NCBI GenBank assembly: GCA_022432975.1
Contig: CM039509.1
Location: 23,715,432-23,779,431, forward strand
Origin: Begonia masoniana
Lineage: Eukaryota; Streptophyta; Magnoliopsida; Cucurbitales; Begoniaceae
DNA: 64,000 nucleotides
Direction: 5' to 3'
Shown: one piece after another, positions 10,250 to 22,033 of the stretch
How the letters are laid out: each line of letters begins with the position of its first letter
Numbering within the stretch: position 1 is the stretch's first letter
Notes under the pieces: generated by a model
The model's input: only the letters and a program-made list of their open reading frames with translations
Database searches by the model: none
Told to the model about the DNA's origin: nothing
Position numbers and translations under genes: made by a program

Positions 10250-10352
10250 GTTGTGGTATCAGAGAGACAAGATTTTAAAACCGATTATGTGAAATGTCTG
10301 ACTGCGCAACCCGCCACGTGAAATGTCTGAATGTTAGCATTCGATTCTCAAC
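10250..10352 (+). other. Primer-binding site and truncated leader of family A element
   Basis: 10254..10264 reads TGGTATCAGAG, a Met-tRNA PBS, followed by leader resembling other Tekay-type elements here (GATTTTAAAACCGATT, GACTGCGCAACC). Similarity stops near 10350 at the position where the others have the sequence before gag. Nothing of gag-pol follows, so the element is truncated. A 13-bp direct repeat (GTGAAATGTCTGA) occurs twice in the leader. Confidence 0.7.
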
Positions 10353-11388
10353 AATAGTCATAATGAAACTCTACTTGATTTAAACATTCAATCACAACAA
10401 ACTTTCAAATACATTAACTTAGTGCCTAACACAAATAATGTATCAATCTGTATTATTTTCTAATGAACCAATGCTCTTAATGGTCACTTGTAAATATTTC
10501 TATTTTCTTCTACTTGGATGGAGTGACTTAATATAAAAATGATTAATATTTAAAATTAAAACAAGAGAGAGTGAGAAAGAAAAGAAAGAAAAAAAAAATT
10601 CAATTTGGGAACTTCAAAAGAATAACAAGAGCATAAAAACCAACAAAGTAAAATAATCACGTGCGTTATTTCCTAATCATGAATAGTGGGCTTTGCTCAT
10701 CGAAGGAGATGGATTCAGAATCTTGGGGGCATCGACAGTTGTTCACCATGGTTGAAGCTCAGAGGGTGAAAATGAGGAAGATGAGTTCAGAGAGATAAAC
10801 TATGGATTCTCCTCCTTCAGTTTGCTTCGCTTTCCTTTTGTTGCTTAATCATGATCTTGTCAATGCTAAATCTATCAGGGCTATTCGAAGAAGAAGGAGA
10901 AGAGATTCGCAACCGAGAGCAATGTAAAAAGAAAGACAGAAGACTAAGAGAATCAAAAGAAACACATAGTCTAGTATGCAAATCACATGCAAAATTTAGC
11001 ATTTATTTAACAAATTGTTTCGATTTACTAATAGTGTGTATGTTTGAATTGATAAATAAAAATATTATTCAGTATTTAAATTAAAAAACATTACATAATT
11101 GAATGTTTTATAAAATTTATTTTAAAAAAATAATACAATAAATTATAAATAATTAAAATAAATTATTAATTCCATTATTTTCTCCTCCGTTTCATTAAGT
11201 AGATGTTTAGTATCTCCGCTCCGCCAACACTCTATGCACAGCAACTGCCTCGTTACCGTCGCCCCCATCACCCTCCCCTGCTGACGCGCTTGTAATTGAC
11301 TCGCACTCTCCAGATGACGGCCATTGACAACACTCGTTTCACTATCTAAGTTCCTGCTCGATCTTCCTCTCTCTTCTCTTCTTTCTCC
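10353..11388. other. AT-rich upstream region of FabZ
   Basis: No gene recognised. It holds A-rich stretches (10560..10600, 11060..11170), a short open frame at 10851..11084 without family resemblance, and, from about 11200, a more GC-rich part leading into a pyrimidine-rich stretch (11358..11388) just before the FabZ start, which probably is its 5' leader. I could not pick a TATA box with confidence. Confidence 0.5.
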
Positions 11389-13187
11389 ATGATGGCGGGT
11401 TCATCTTTCTCTAACGCCCTGCTCTGTCCTTCCTCCTCCCGTTCCCCCTCCGTTTCTGGGCCCCCTTCTGGCATTTCTGTTGCTTGTTTCAGATCTCATT
11501 TGCCTGTTTCGATGAAATTGATGAAAAACTCTCGTTCATTCCTTACCTTTTGTTCAATTGATTCTGCGAAAGATTCAAATGAAGAGATTCCCATTGAAAG
11601 GAGTAAAAATAATTTTGAACGCTTTCTTTTGTTAGCGTCATCTTCAATTCTCAATGGGTTCAATTCGTGCAGGATATGCAGCATTTCCTACTGTTATGGA
11701 CATCAACCAGATTCGTGATATTTTGCCTCACAGGTCAGTGGCCTTGTTTTCAATTATTAAGGTTTACTTCTGGACGCGATAAATAGTTTTCGTTTGAGTC
11801 CGACTGGGAGTTCTCGTTCTTCCTCTGATTACTATTATCAAATCATGAAAACTCTATTATGCTTGTCTTTCTCATTGTTCTTTTAGGAGCATTGTGGGAA
11901 CCGTACCGTGTGAATCTGATTTTTTTTTCTTTCCCTGAATATAAACAGGTTTCCATTTCTTTTAGTAGACAGAGTGATTGAATACAATCCTGGAGTTTCT
12001 GCCGTTGCCATAAAAAATGTTACCATAAACGATAACTTCTTTCCTGGCCATTTTCCTGAGAGACCCATTATGCCTGGTGTGCTAATGGTTGAGGTAACTG
12101 CTTTTTTATCTTTATTTATTTCTCTCTGTCTTAACCATGCTGCATGCTAAGCTAGTTTGTAATCAAGAAGCTGTTCCTAAACGTGGTTATTTTAGTTGTA
12201 AAACAAATAATTCTGGTTTGGATGAAAGATGTGCTTTTGATGCTCTATTCTAATAAATGTGTTAGCTGTGGTTGTGAAGGAATATATGTGAACTTTTGTT
12301 GTAACTCTAAATACAATGAATTTATTCTAGGTTTCTATTGAATTATATTCATTAGTGTTTTTGTTCTTATCAGATTTCTGAAAAAAGATAATTCTGTTAA
12401 TTGCTTGTAGACTGTGCAAGTAATTGCTGATGCATTTGCATGATTAGGTTCTGCATAGTTTATTGCTGCTCTGATGTAATTCAATCAACTTCTTACAGTC
12501 TTTTGACTGATAATTCTTCTATGATATTGATCAATGATATTTTGAGAACTTTGTTTCCTTTCCGCATATATTTGAAGATGTCAGTTTTAAATGTAATGTT
12601 TCCAGTTCATAAATCATATTTCATATCTTATAAATGTTTTAGTTGGAAGATTATAATGGATAAGAGATTTTTGGGTGGTTGTGTCATGAAGTTCGATAGA
12701 TAAGGGATCAATCTTCATCCTTCACTTCCTTTAACTGACATAGCCAAGGATCTACTGATATTAGTAGTTCAAAATTTTTAACTCTCCCATCTGAAATTTG
12801 AAGTCTATGCATTTCATTGTTTATTTGTGAGAAGAAAAGAATTTCTTGTCCACGAGGTGCATAATAGTCATCGTCAGTCTGAAAAAATCTTCTGCAATTG
12901 ATATATTTGATAATTGCAATAATTTTTTAATCAAGGCTATGGCCCAAGTGGGTGGTTTGGTCATGCTGCAACCAGAAGTGGGTGGCTCTCAAGAAAACTT
13001 CTTTTTTGCCGGAATTGACAAAGTTCGATTTAGGAAACCTGTAATTGCCGGGGATACATTAGTCATGAGGATGACGCTCATCAAATTACAGAAGCGCTTT
13101 GGCATAGCAAAGATGGAAGGGAAGGCATACGTTGGAGGAGAGGTGGTTTGTGAAGGTGAGTTTTTGATGGCTACTGGTTCAGAGTAA
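11389..13187 (+). CDS. FABZ: Plastid (3R)-hydroxyacyl-ACP dehydratase FabZ, four exons
   Basis: Dehydrates (3R)-hydroxyacyl-ACP to trans-2-enoyl-ACP in plastid type II fatty-acid synthesis. Exons read from GT-AG sites: 11389..11602, 11673..11733, 11949..12093, 12936..13187; together 223 residues, close to the usual plant length. Residues 1 to about 55 are Ser-rich and basic with few acids, like a chloroplast transit peptide. The hotdog domain starts near [17 protein letters not shown] (76-92) and contains [20 protein letters not shown]; catalytic His is residue 126 (GHFP) and catalytic Glu 140 (VEAMAQ), with the 14-residue spacing of bacterial FabZ. The domain ends with [16 protein letters not shown] and TAA. 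Intron 1 is only 70 nt but is needed to keep frame. A second ATG follows at once (11392), so the start may be one codon later. Flanks are retrotransposon debris; no frameshift or stop seen, so it looks functional. Confidence 0.95.
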
Positions 13188-16100
13188 TGTCTGTTTTGTA
13201 GTTTAGCTCTTGCAGCACTGTGTTGCTCATCTCTATTCGATCTCTTATTTTTCAACTTTTTTATTTTAATCACATGTCAGTACACCATAAACATTGTTAC
13301 TAATAACAGACAGCTGCTTCTTGTTTTTGCCATTAGAAGTTCATTTTTTGTTCTGTTATGGGGCTGTCTTACCTCTGCATTGATCGTTTGACCGCACCGA
13401 GCCGTCCTGGTCCAAGAGCTCATGTCTGGTCTAGGTCTGATCTAGTGGACAGATAACTGGATAATTGTTCGTGTCCGGAGTAAAAAAGTTGGTCCGCCTT
13501 CTAATACATGGGCTCCAATTTATCAGACTGACCATTGGACCATCCTTGGGCCGGCCTGTCATTCGGTGCCACAACACGAGAGACTATCTGGTCTGCGGTC
13601 TCATGGTTGGTATCTGGCTCAACCCAGAATGGGGCATGCCTATCATCCATTCTACAAGGCGGTCGTCGGGTCATCACTTGAGACTTTTGTTGGACAAGTC
13701 TATAATCCTACCTGCTAATTCAAAAAGGTCTTACTGTTTGATATGGACATAATTGAATTTACACCTCTTTGCACAAATATAGAAAAAAATAGAAATAAAG
13801 TTTTTTACTACAAATTTATTCTCGCTGACCAATAAGAGTAACTTACATTGCTTATAAAAATGATTTAATTAGCTCAGAATTGTGATAAAATAAATCGAGA
13901 GTCCTAAGTAAAATCGACCTTTCGACATGCCTTTACAACACCAAACCCATATAAAAAAATTGGTATAAAGTGCGGATTAGTATTTAAACTTAGAGGTCAA
14001 GAACAAATAGGCCATTAAACTTTTAACTTTTAACTTTTGTTTAGGTAAAATAATTCCCTAAACTTAGAGGCATTAACAATTAAATTCATGTCATTTGGAA
14101 AATCGTCAAAGAAATCATATTTTGTCACGTGATTTTTTATGCTAGGCAACTTCTAGAGAAAATCAATTTTCATTAAGACGATTTTGACAATTTCCAATGA
14201 AAAACAAGTTGGAAAACTTACTGATTAGAATCGCTAAATGCGCAAAAGCCGTTATAGCGAAAGATGTTTCTCTTTGAAAATTGTTTATTAGAGAAGATCG
14301 AGTAGTAAAAATATGTTTCTTTGATGATTGTCTTAATGGTGATGACTTAATTACTAATATTTCTAAATTTGGAGGGTTATTAAGGATGCCACCATGGTAA
14401 CATGGTAGTGCTGTGACATGGAGGTTTTGCTATGAGACCATAAGGCATGGCGAAGTAGGTGTCATTTACCCTCTGGACGTGCAACACTTGGCCCAATGCC
14501 TAAACTAGGCACACAACTTTGATTTTTCAGAAGTTGCGATGCTGAGGACCGTGGTTAGGCATTATGATATGCTTCGACCTATGACAATTTGTGTTTCAAT
14601 CACAAGCACTAGTTCATTCTCGGAAACTGAATATCACCAAAAGATCCTCGGATTCAAATAGATAAAAGAAATATAAATTCAACACCAAAAATTACGAAAA
14701 TTTAGGAAAATCTTACTTGGTCAGTGAATAAGAATCTCTGAAAATTGTAGAGATTAAATCGCAGTGAAGGAAAAGATATGATCGGAACAATCGGACTTGC
14801 ACAATCTGTCCAAAATAGCAATAAATGACCGCACGAGGATGAACTTTGGGATGTTATAACTTCGGCTGTAAAACTCCAATTTCCGTGAAATTTTAACACT
14901 TTTGTACCCTTGGTGTGGAAGAAATACCCTCAACATTTCAGGGTCTAAATCGCTGTGGTTAAAAAGTTATAGTTGAAATACGGACGGTAGCCGGAACTCA
15001 GTCTGCTGCTCCGGTCGAGAACAGGACACCAACTTCGAGAAGATGTAACTCTCTCGTCTGAAAACAAAATGACGTTATTCTTGTGGCAGATTAACGCTGT
15101 TGGTGTGAGGATGGTGTGTGCAAAATCAGAGAATAATTCATTGAGATGATAAAGTTATGGATGGAACACCGATGTTGGTTCGAAAAGGTGATAAGTAGGC
15201 ACCTCCCAGGTCTTGTCTCCTCTATTGAGAAGTGCTTCAACAAGATAAAGGTAAGAGTTTGTACACCCTTGGGGATGACTAATAAGAATTTTCACGGCAC
15301 TCACAATATGGAAGTAATTTTCACCAAAGACACTCGGATATGACTAACCGGCGGCGATGGGGTTTGAGCTCGAAGAGAGACTCGATTTTGGAAGAATAAT
15401 CTTCAGAATTTTATTCAATCAAAGTTGGGGTTGAAGGGGTGTTAAGGATGGTTTAAATACTTCTTCCCTTAAGCAAATTACAATTAGAGTTTAGTAAACT
15501 AAAGGAAAAGAAAAAGGCTTTGGAAGGCCAATCGCGCACGCCACCTTGCCCCAAACAAAGGCCGTGCGCTAGCCCATTCTTCCTCTACATTTTTTTGTCT
15601 TTATTTAATCTAAATCCAACCCACTTTACCTCTTGAAAGCGTTCAATTTTGCATAAAATAAAAATATATAATAAACTAAAATTTAAAAGGAAATAAAAGA
15701 GTGGTTCTCGGATTGGGCATTGGGCTCCATTTTTTATGAGAAAAAGCCTCTTTGTAATTGGTCTTGTTGACTAAGCAAACAATATCCAAACTCTACGATC
15801 CAACCCATTCTAAAAACCTTGAGATGTCAGCTATATTCTTCATAAAGCACACTTGTTGTAATAAAGTTGTCAAAGCTGTCGAATATGCTCATTACAGCTC
15901 GGAGGTCAGTTTCACGGCAGCTTTCTTGGAAAATCCAATAATCCTTGGACATGTGCTTGATCCTCATTTAAGCTTCATCTTCCATCTATGCTTCACAAAA
16001 ATCATACCCACCAAGCATTGTCTACATGATTTCATGTATTTGATGGCTTCATCATGTGATCCTCCTATAAAATAGAAACTTGAAAATATGTTAGAACTAA

Positions 16101-16484
16101 TCCATCCAATGTTTGAGAAATAGCGAATCTGTGACACATCACATTATTTGGGCAACTCGGTGTTTAGAAACTTGCATTGTAACATCAAAGCTTTGGGTAA
16201 GGTATTATAATGTGGTCGCCAGAGTGCTGCATTTGGGTGTTGCAGCACTAGAGCTTTTATTTATGGAGCTTGACACCAACTCTTCATGGCCACAATGGTT
16301 AAGCTTCGTTCAGGCTTTAAGCTTTATGCATATTACGTATTTAAAATTTGATGCATATATGTTTTTATAAATGTTGGTATTTCTACATGAATTATTCTTA
16401 AATTAGCCTCTCTTGTATAAGTCAATTTGTATAGAAATACTAAGATGATATGCATATGATTATATGAGTATTGGTTGGCCAAAA
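13188..16484. other. Gene-free stretch with degenerate repeat-like DNA
   Basis: No gene recognised. 13188..13300 is FabZ 3' UTR and flank. 13370..13740 is a GC-richer patch of unknown origin. 14700..16080 has the feel of an old Athila/Tat-like LTR: a stretch near 15390..15470 (CTTCAGAATTTTATTCAATC followed by GATGGTTTAAATAC) resembles 46300..46360 (CTTCAGTTTTTCATTC, GATGGTTTAAATAC) near the other Athila/Tat remnant. The part just before 16485 is probably the copia whose remains continue at 26192, since the TSD of the F element joins them. Open frames here are short and unlike known families. Confidence 0.45.
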
Positions 16485-16737
16485 GGAAGTGTAACACCCG
16501 GGTTTTTTTTTTATTGGAGATTTATAGTTGTTTTAATTAATTGAAAAGTAAAGTGAATAAATTTGATTGAAATTAAGTCGGGGGTTAGGTTAATTTAATA
16601 ACGAGATTTAACGAAATTCGTAATGGTCGAAAGCACGGGAGGACAAAACGGTAAATGAGGATTAATTAACGGTTAGTTTTATTATTAGTATTATTATTAT
16701 TATTATTATTTAATTAAAAATAAAAAATAAAAACAAA

Positions 16738-16767
16738 CGACAGAATGGTTTTCAAACCATTCTGTCG
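16738..16767. repeat. Perfect 14-bp inverted repeat in F LTR
   Basis: Arms CGACAGAATGGTTT and AAACCATTCTGTCG separated by TC. The identical structure is in the 3' LTR at 23699..23728. Confidence 0.95.
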
Positions 16768-17140
16768 CTCGAGTCGGGCAGCGAGAGCAGGGGAGAGGAA
16801 AATGGAGAGGGAGAGACGAGCGACGTCCCTCCGATGGCCACCGCCGCGATCTCCGGCGTTCTCCGGCCCGGCCAGACGACGGCGACGTGCTGGGTTGGTT
16901 GTCTCCGTGCACAACCCGACAGGTAAGGGTCGATATTTTTACCCTGTTTTCGGCTCTGTTCGTGGCCGAGAGTGACGAGCTCGATTGAGCTCCGATCATC
17001 GGCGGTTTTTGGTCGTTTCCGGCGCGGGTTTGCCGACCCTTGGTCCGATTTTGATTGCCTGGCCGTGATGAGCCCGATTTGAGCGAAATACAGTGAAGCC
17101 CTCTTTAGGGCATTTCGGGTTTTTGCTTGTAGTATGAGAT

Positions 17141-19732
17141 TGTAACGCCCCTAAAACTGTACCCATTTACCCGTATAAAATTTTTCATTTTATTTTACAC
17201 TTTATCCCTATACTTTAAATAAACTTTACGCTGAATGTAAACTAATAAACTTTACGCGGAATGTAAACTGAAGTTGAAACCAGAACTGAAATCGGAATTA
17301 AAGTTCGTTTGGTAAATCGTTTAAAACATAAACTAATTTAATTTAATAAAACTTAAAACATTTAAAATTATAATTAAAGTAGAAAACAGTCGGGAGGACA
17401 AAACTGTCCAACCCGTGGCAACTAAGTGCAGCGAACAGTCGCTGCAGCATGCAGTGACTGAGCGCTGCAGTTGCTGCAGCAAGCAGCGCTCAATCGCTGC
17501 ATTGCTGCAGCGATCGTGCGCTGCAGATGCTGCAGCAAGCAGCGATCAGTCGCTGCATTGCTGCAGCGCCTGATCGCTGCACTGCAGCGTTGATCCTTAT
17601 TGCTCTCTGGAATTTCCAGATAGCAAATACTTCAATAAGCTCTCTGGAAATCCGGTTTCCAGAGAGCAAATCTATACCATTTGCCTCATTCCATTTCTTG
17701 CAACTTTCATACTTTATTCTCACTAAAACATAAACTTGTAATTTAAACTCAATCCATTTACAGCAGACTTTGTGAAGTCCAACTGCGTGGATAGCTCTAA
17801 AAACCGAGCCTATCCGTAACAACCTAAAAACATTTCAAAACATTTTCATTATACAGTTTATAAAACGGATTTCCAAAACGTTTAAGTCATCAAATATAGC
17901 CTATCCACTACCAGATCCAAACAACCAAAAATGTCTATACAAATCAACCTAAACATTCTAATAGTTCCCAAAATACGTACACATCCCCAAGGGTCAAACA
18001 CGCGCCGACTGCTCAGCACACTCCCGCAGGTATTCTCCACCAACAGCATCAGACATCAGGAGGAAGAACGTCGTCCTCACCTGGTTCTATGTCACCTAAA
18101 ACGTCACCTACACCATACAGACACACTATGAGCAAAAAGGCTCAGTAAATCCTACGTAAATGCAGATGCGTGCAGTGCATATGGAGTTCAGAAATCATGC
18201 ATAACAGAGCATCGCAGACAGTATATCACCGAGATCTCATCCCCCTAACCGAAGGGGGCCCATCCAGCGGTCGGACTACCCCGTGCGGTTAGAGGAGGGG
18301 GGAACACGCTTACAACACGTACAGCCGTGCCCGAGCCCCACCTCGCGTGACCAGATAACAGATTACGTTCATTAATTACAGTACATGAGATGTGGTATCG
18401 GCCAGACCCTTAATCGGCCCGCACGATAGATCAAGAGCCCCCAATTTCTGGGCCACATGGTTTTCAGAAAACATCGTGCAGTGCAGAAAATCGTTTTCAT
18501 GCCAAGTTAAAATACGTGATGCATGAACAGTTCAATATAAAAGTAAACAAACAAGCATGCGTACCATCAAGACTGTAATTGAAATAACCTACAAAATGTT
18601 TAAACCTAACTACCCAACCAAAGCAGTTAAAACAATCAATCCCTTAAGATCCTCGACGCGACATCGAAGTACGGTGTAGGCCAATCGGCCAGAGTAAGTC
18701 ACGAGAACTTACCTTGAGCGCACAGATTCTCGAGCTTCGTCCAAGAGAGTCGTTCACCTAAGCAATTCGAAGCGCTTATCGTTAAAACGAATTTAAACAT
18801 CTAAACGTCCAAATTCAACGAAACCTTAACTAAGGAATTTCTTAAAACTTCTAGCTCATCAAATCGAGACATTCAAACGACTAATTCATGCTCGATGATC
18901 TAAAACTTCAATTAACGAGTTTTTCCTCAAAAACCCGAAAATCACTAACTTTTTAACATTTTCACAAATTGATTTAACTTCGTCCAATAACGTCAAATAC
19001 GTCCAATATATACTTTATTACAGTTAACCTATTAATTACGAACCCTAAATCTCGATTTCTAATAAAATCCTAACGGAACCCTAACTTTAAAACGATCCGA
19101 GAATTGAAAACTAACGCTATAGAATCGTAGATCCATACCTAGGATTGCGATTGGAGGAAGAATCACGAAGAATGGAGGAGAAACGGAGGAGAACGGAGGT
19201 GAAACGTTGAATCGGCCGTGAAGGAATCGCTTGAATACAGAGAGAAAGCTCTCTGGTGTTTTTGTGATTTCCAGAGAAGAAGAAGAAGTGAGGAAAAGAG
19301 AGAAAGTTAGGTTATTTAATAATTTGATTTGGCAAATTACCAAATTGCCCTTAGCTCTTATTTCTATTTTGTTTCGTCATTCGGTTCGTTAATCGTCCAA
19401 CTATTCGGGTTCACCAAATTTCCTTATTTCACCAACAAGTCCAACTTATTATTTGGGACACATTAAAACTGTCCGTTCGCAAAACGGACTTCGTTTACTA
19501 TTTTTACTAAAACGTCATTTACATTACGATAGAGGTAATTACTCGGAATATAGTGTTACTATTCTGAAAATTCCCTAAATTTCCTTAAAATTCCTATTAA
19601 TCATTAGGATCGTAATGACGCCTTCCGTTTGCGAAACTGATATGACTTGACATATTTATGAAAATGCCATTATATAATAAAATATGAATATAATATATTT
19701 AAATCTAAAGCCCGTACAAGCCGGGTATTACA
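17141..19732 (-). mobile_element. Solo LTR G (Tekay-type), inverted, inside the F 5' LTR
   Basis: 2592 bp bounded by the exact TSD GAGAT (17136..17140 and 19733..19737); the uninterrupted site is visible in the F 3' LTR near 24060. Minus-strand orientation is inferred because the shared landmarks read on the minus strand: AAGGTAAGTTCTCGTGAC then GGCCTACACCGTAC (near 18665..18715) and GGTGTAGGTGACG (near 18105). No PBS, internal region or second LTR is present, as expected after LTR-LTR recombination. It carries a GCTGCAGC-rich array at 17420..17590 and a 12-bp-arm hairpin at 17639..17667. Confidence 0.9.
17420..17590. repeat. GCTGCAGC palindrome array in solo LTR G
   Basis: CGCTGCA/TGCTGCAGC motifs recur roughly every 10 to 25 bases. 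The motif is self-complementary, so many alternative hairpins are possible. It lies about 280 to 450 bp from the LTR 3' end. Confidence 0.85.
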
Positions 19733-20629
19733 GAGATTTTTAGTTAGTTTATGTTAATTGAGGTTAGATATGGTTGATTGGTGAGGAATTAAGTGGAATT
19801 TGATGGAAAATTGAAAAGGGGAATTTTCCGAGTGAGGGGCAGATTCTAGTTTTACCAATTTTGACCTAGCTACGGTTGTTCGTTTTCAAATTCCTTTTGG
19901 CAGGTTAAAATAGGTTATTAGAGGAGTACGTGGCCGCTGGAATCGTTCGATTCCGATATCCGATGCAAAAGTTACGCGCGTTTGAAGTTCGGGTCGGTTT
20001 TTACCTAACCCAAATTGGTGGCCCATTTAGTTAGGATTTAGTTGGATTAGGCTAGAAATAATAGTTTGAGAGTAAATTGGTGTATGTAGGCTTAATTTTA
20101 AAGAAGTTTGAATAGTTGTAGTTAGAGTTAGTTAGAGTTAGTTTAAATATTCTTTAGAAGTAAATAGTGATGCTTAAGTGAATTTTGTGAATGTGATAGG
20201 TTACCGAGTGGGGAAATGTACATAGCCAAAGCGAGTAAGTGCGGTGCCAGAGTTCAGGTAAGTAGAGAGCGTTTGTGTTTTGCCTTCGGGCCTACACCAC
20301 GGAACGGTAGGTTTGTTGTTTGTTGTTTGGTTGTCTTCTTTGTTGGTTGAGCGTTGTTGGTTGATTGCTTTGCTTTGTTTTGGTCTGGTCTGGTTAAGAA
20401 TTTGTGCGACTTGCATCATAGTGTGAAATGCATCGTAGTTTATAGCCTCGGGGGATGTTTGTTTGTTTGGTGTTGTATTGTTGACTTGTGTTGTTGTGTT
20501 GATGGTTTCGTGTGGTATTACATATTTGAAGCATGCATCATGGTATAGCACGCTAGAAATGATTAGTTGCATTGTTTGGCATTGTGAGCATGAATGTAAT
20601 CAGATAAAGTAAAATGTAAAATGCATCTC

Positions 20630-21075
20630 GAATAGGGTGACTTGTCGGGCTGAGGTGCTGGTAGTAGCACCCCGAGGGGAACTCTATGAGAGATGACCGG
20701 CTAAAACACGAGATCCTGAATAGTGTGCCTTGTCGGGCTGAGGTTGCTGGTAGTAGCACCCCGAGGGGACCTCTATGAAGGATGATTGGTTAAAATACAA
20801 AATTCTGAATAGTGGGCCTTGTCGGGCTGAGGTTGCTGGTAGTAGCACCCCGAGGGGACCTCTGTGAAGGATGACTGGCTAAGATACGTAAATGTAAAAT
20901 GCATCTCGAATAGGGTGACTTGTCGGGCTGAGGTGCTGGTGTGTAGCACCTCGAGGGGAACTCTATGAGAGATGACCGGCTAAAACACGAGATCCTGATT
21001 AGTGTGCCTTGTCGGGCTGAGGTTGCTGGTAGTAGCACCCCGAGGGGACCTCTATGAAGGATGATTGACTAAAAT
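20630..21075 (+). repeat. Five tandem hairpin units in F 5' LTR
   Basis: Units of about 80 to 100 bp, each with CTTGTCGGGCTGAGG, GCTGGTAGTAGCACCCCGAG and GGGACCTCTATGA. GAGGT and ACCTC flank each core and would pair. The opposite-strand frames in the array are repeat artefacts. Confidence 0.88.
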
Positions 21076-21865
21076 ACGTAAATGTCGTGATTAAAGCAAC
21101 GATCAGCAAACGAACACAACTGAGAGTTAGAAACTGCATTGTGTTAGGTTGATTGCATTGTGATGTTGTTGAGTTGCATTGGGAAGTTGTGTTGTTGCGT
21201 TGCGTTGTCGTGTTGAGCGTGTGTGTGTGGTTGTGTTAGGGTTGTGTGAGGGTTAATTGTGGATTGCATTTGTTTATATTATCCCCTACTTGCTAAGCGT
21301 AAGCTTACGTGTGTGTGTGTGTTCCGTGGTGTAGGTGACGACAGGAGTACAAGTTAAAGCTTCGAGGAAAGCTAGGATTGGGATGCAGTCGTTGATGTAC
21401 GCGGTATGCCGGTGCGGGCAGTTGTCGGGGCGTCTCGACCATGGTCTTCGGAGATGTGGGGTTTAATATTTTGGTGGTTATTGTAAATGTTTATTGTTGT
21501 ATATAGTTAAGTTAAGGGTGATAGGTCGCCCTAACCTGTGGATTTTCTGCATTTGGGGATGTTAGTATTTTAGTTTCCCATTTTTCTATTATTGGAGATT
21601 TTGTATGCTGGATAGTGAGTGATTAGCTGAGTAAGAATATTCTGGATCTGGTTGGGAATTGGTTTGTGTGCAAGTACTTAACATTTTTGGAGGCGCCATT
21701 TTCAGGCGTTACTCTGCCGAAATTTTCGGGGAAAACGCCGTGGTGCTTAGCGGTTAGGAGTAAGGGTAATTAGCAAGTCTAGGCCTAGTTTAAATTATGT
21801 TTCAACGTGGGTTTGGTTAGCAAAGTAGCGCACCGAGCCAGGGTGGGTTCGGGGGCGTTACAAGA

Positions 21866-21877
21866 TGGTATCAGAGC
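21866..21877 (+). other. F element primer-binding site
   Basis: TGGTATCAGAGC, complementary to the initiator Met tRNA 3' end, three bases after the 5' LTR. Confidence 0.9.
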
Positions 21878-22033
21878 ATAAATGGTTGAGTCGTTCAAAT
21901 GATTACCCGACAATGCCGGCCGCCATGCAACGTGCTTCACCGACTGTAAGTAATTCTTTTCTTTTAGTTGTTTAGAGCTGAGTTTAGATTGTTTAATCTT
22001 TTTTAGGCTTAGAACGAAAATCTCGAAAGTACC

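Larger units (their letters stand above)
16490..21862 (+). repeat. Family F 5' LTR, interrupted by solo LTR G
   Basis: Starts TGTAACACCCGGG, ends GGGGGCGTTACA. Without the G insert and one TSD copy it is about 2.78 kb and closely parallels the 3' LTR. It holds an ATT microsatellite (16680..16712), a 30-bp inverted repeat with 14-bp arms (16738..16767), donor-like CAG/GTAAGG (16921), a GTTACCGAG...GTTCAG/GTAAGT block (20200..20265), and five tandem hairpin units (20630..21075). Frames inside it are not genes. Confidence 0.88.

Noticed and set aside
10851..11084. Open frame of 77 codons upstream of FabZ, and an opposite-strand frame at 10817..11002
   Set aside because: Low-complexity, charged, no family resemblance, no conserved context; the two frames overlap each other.
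12440..12703. Open frame of 87 codons inside FabZ intron 3
   Set aside because: Lies in the 842-nt intron between exons 3 and 4, AT-rich, no recognisable domain.
12846..12935. Upstream extension of the FabZ exon 4 frame to an ATG at 12846
   Set aside because: The extension is intron sequence; the catalytic Glu codon is the last of exon 3 and joins GCTATGGCC at 12936 after an AG acceptor.
16745..16975. Arg-rich frame near the start of the F LTR (and 23706..23921)
   Set aside because: GC-rich LTR leader sequence; frame differs between the two LTR copies because of indels.
20201..21038. Several minus-strand open frames of 68-123 codons in the F LTR, repeated at 24527..25364
   Set aside because: They lie in the LTR and its tandem hairpin array, recur in both LTR copies, and show no domain; the repeated words MLLPATSA come from the repeat unit.
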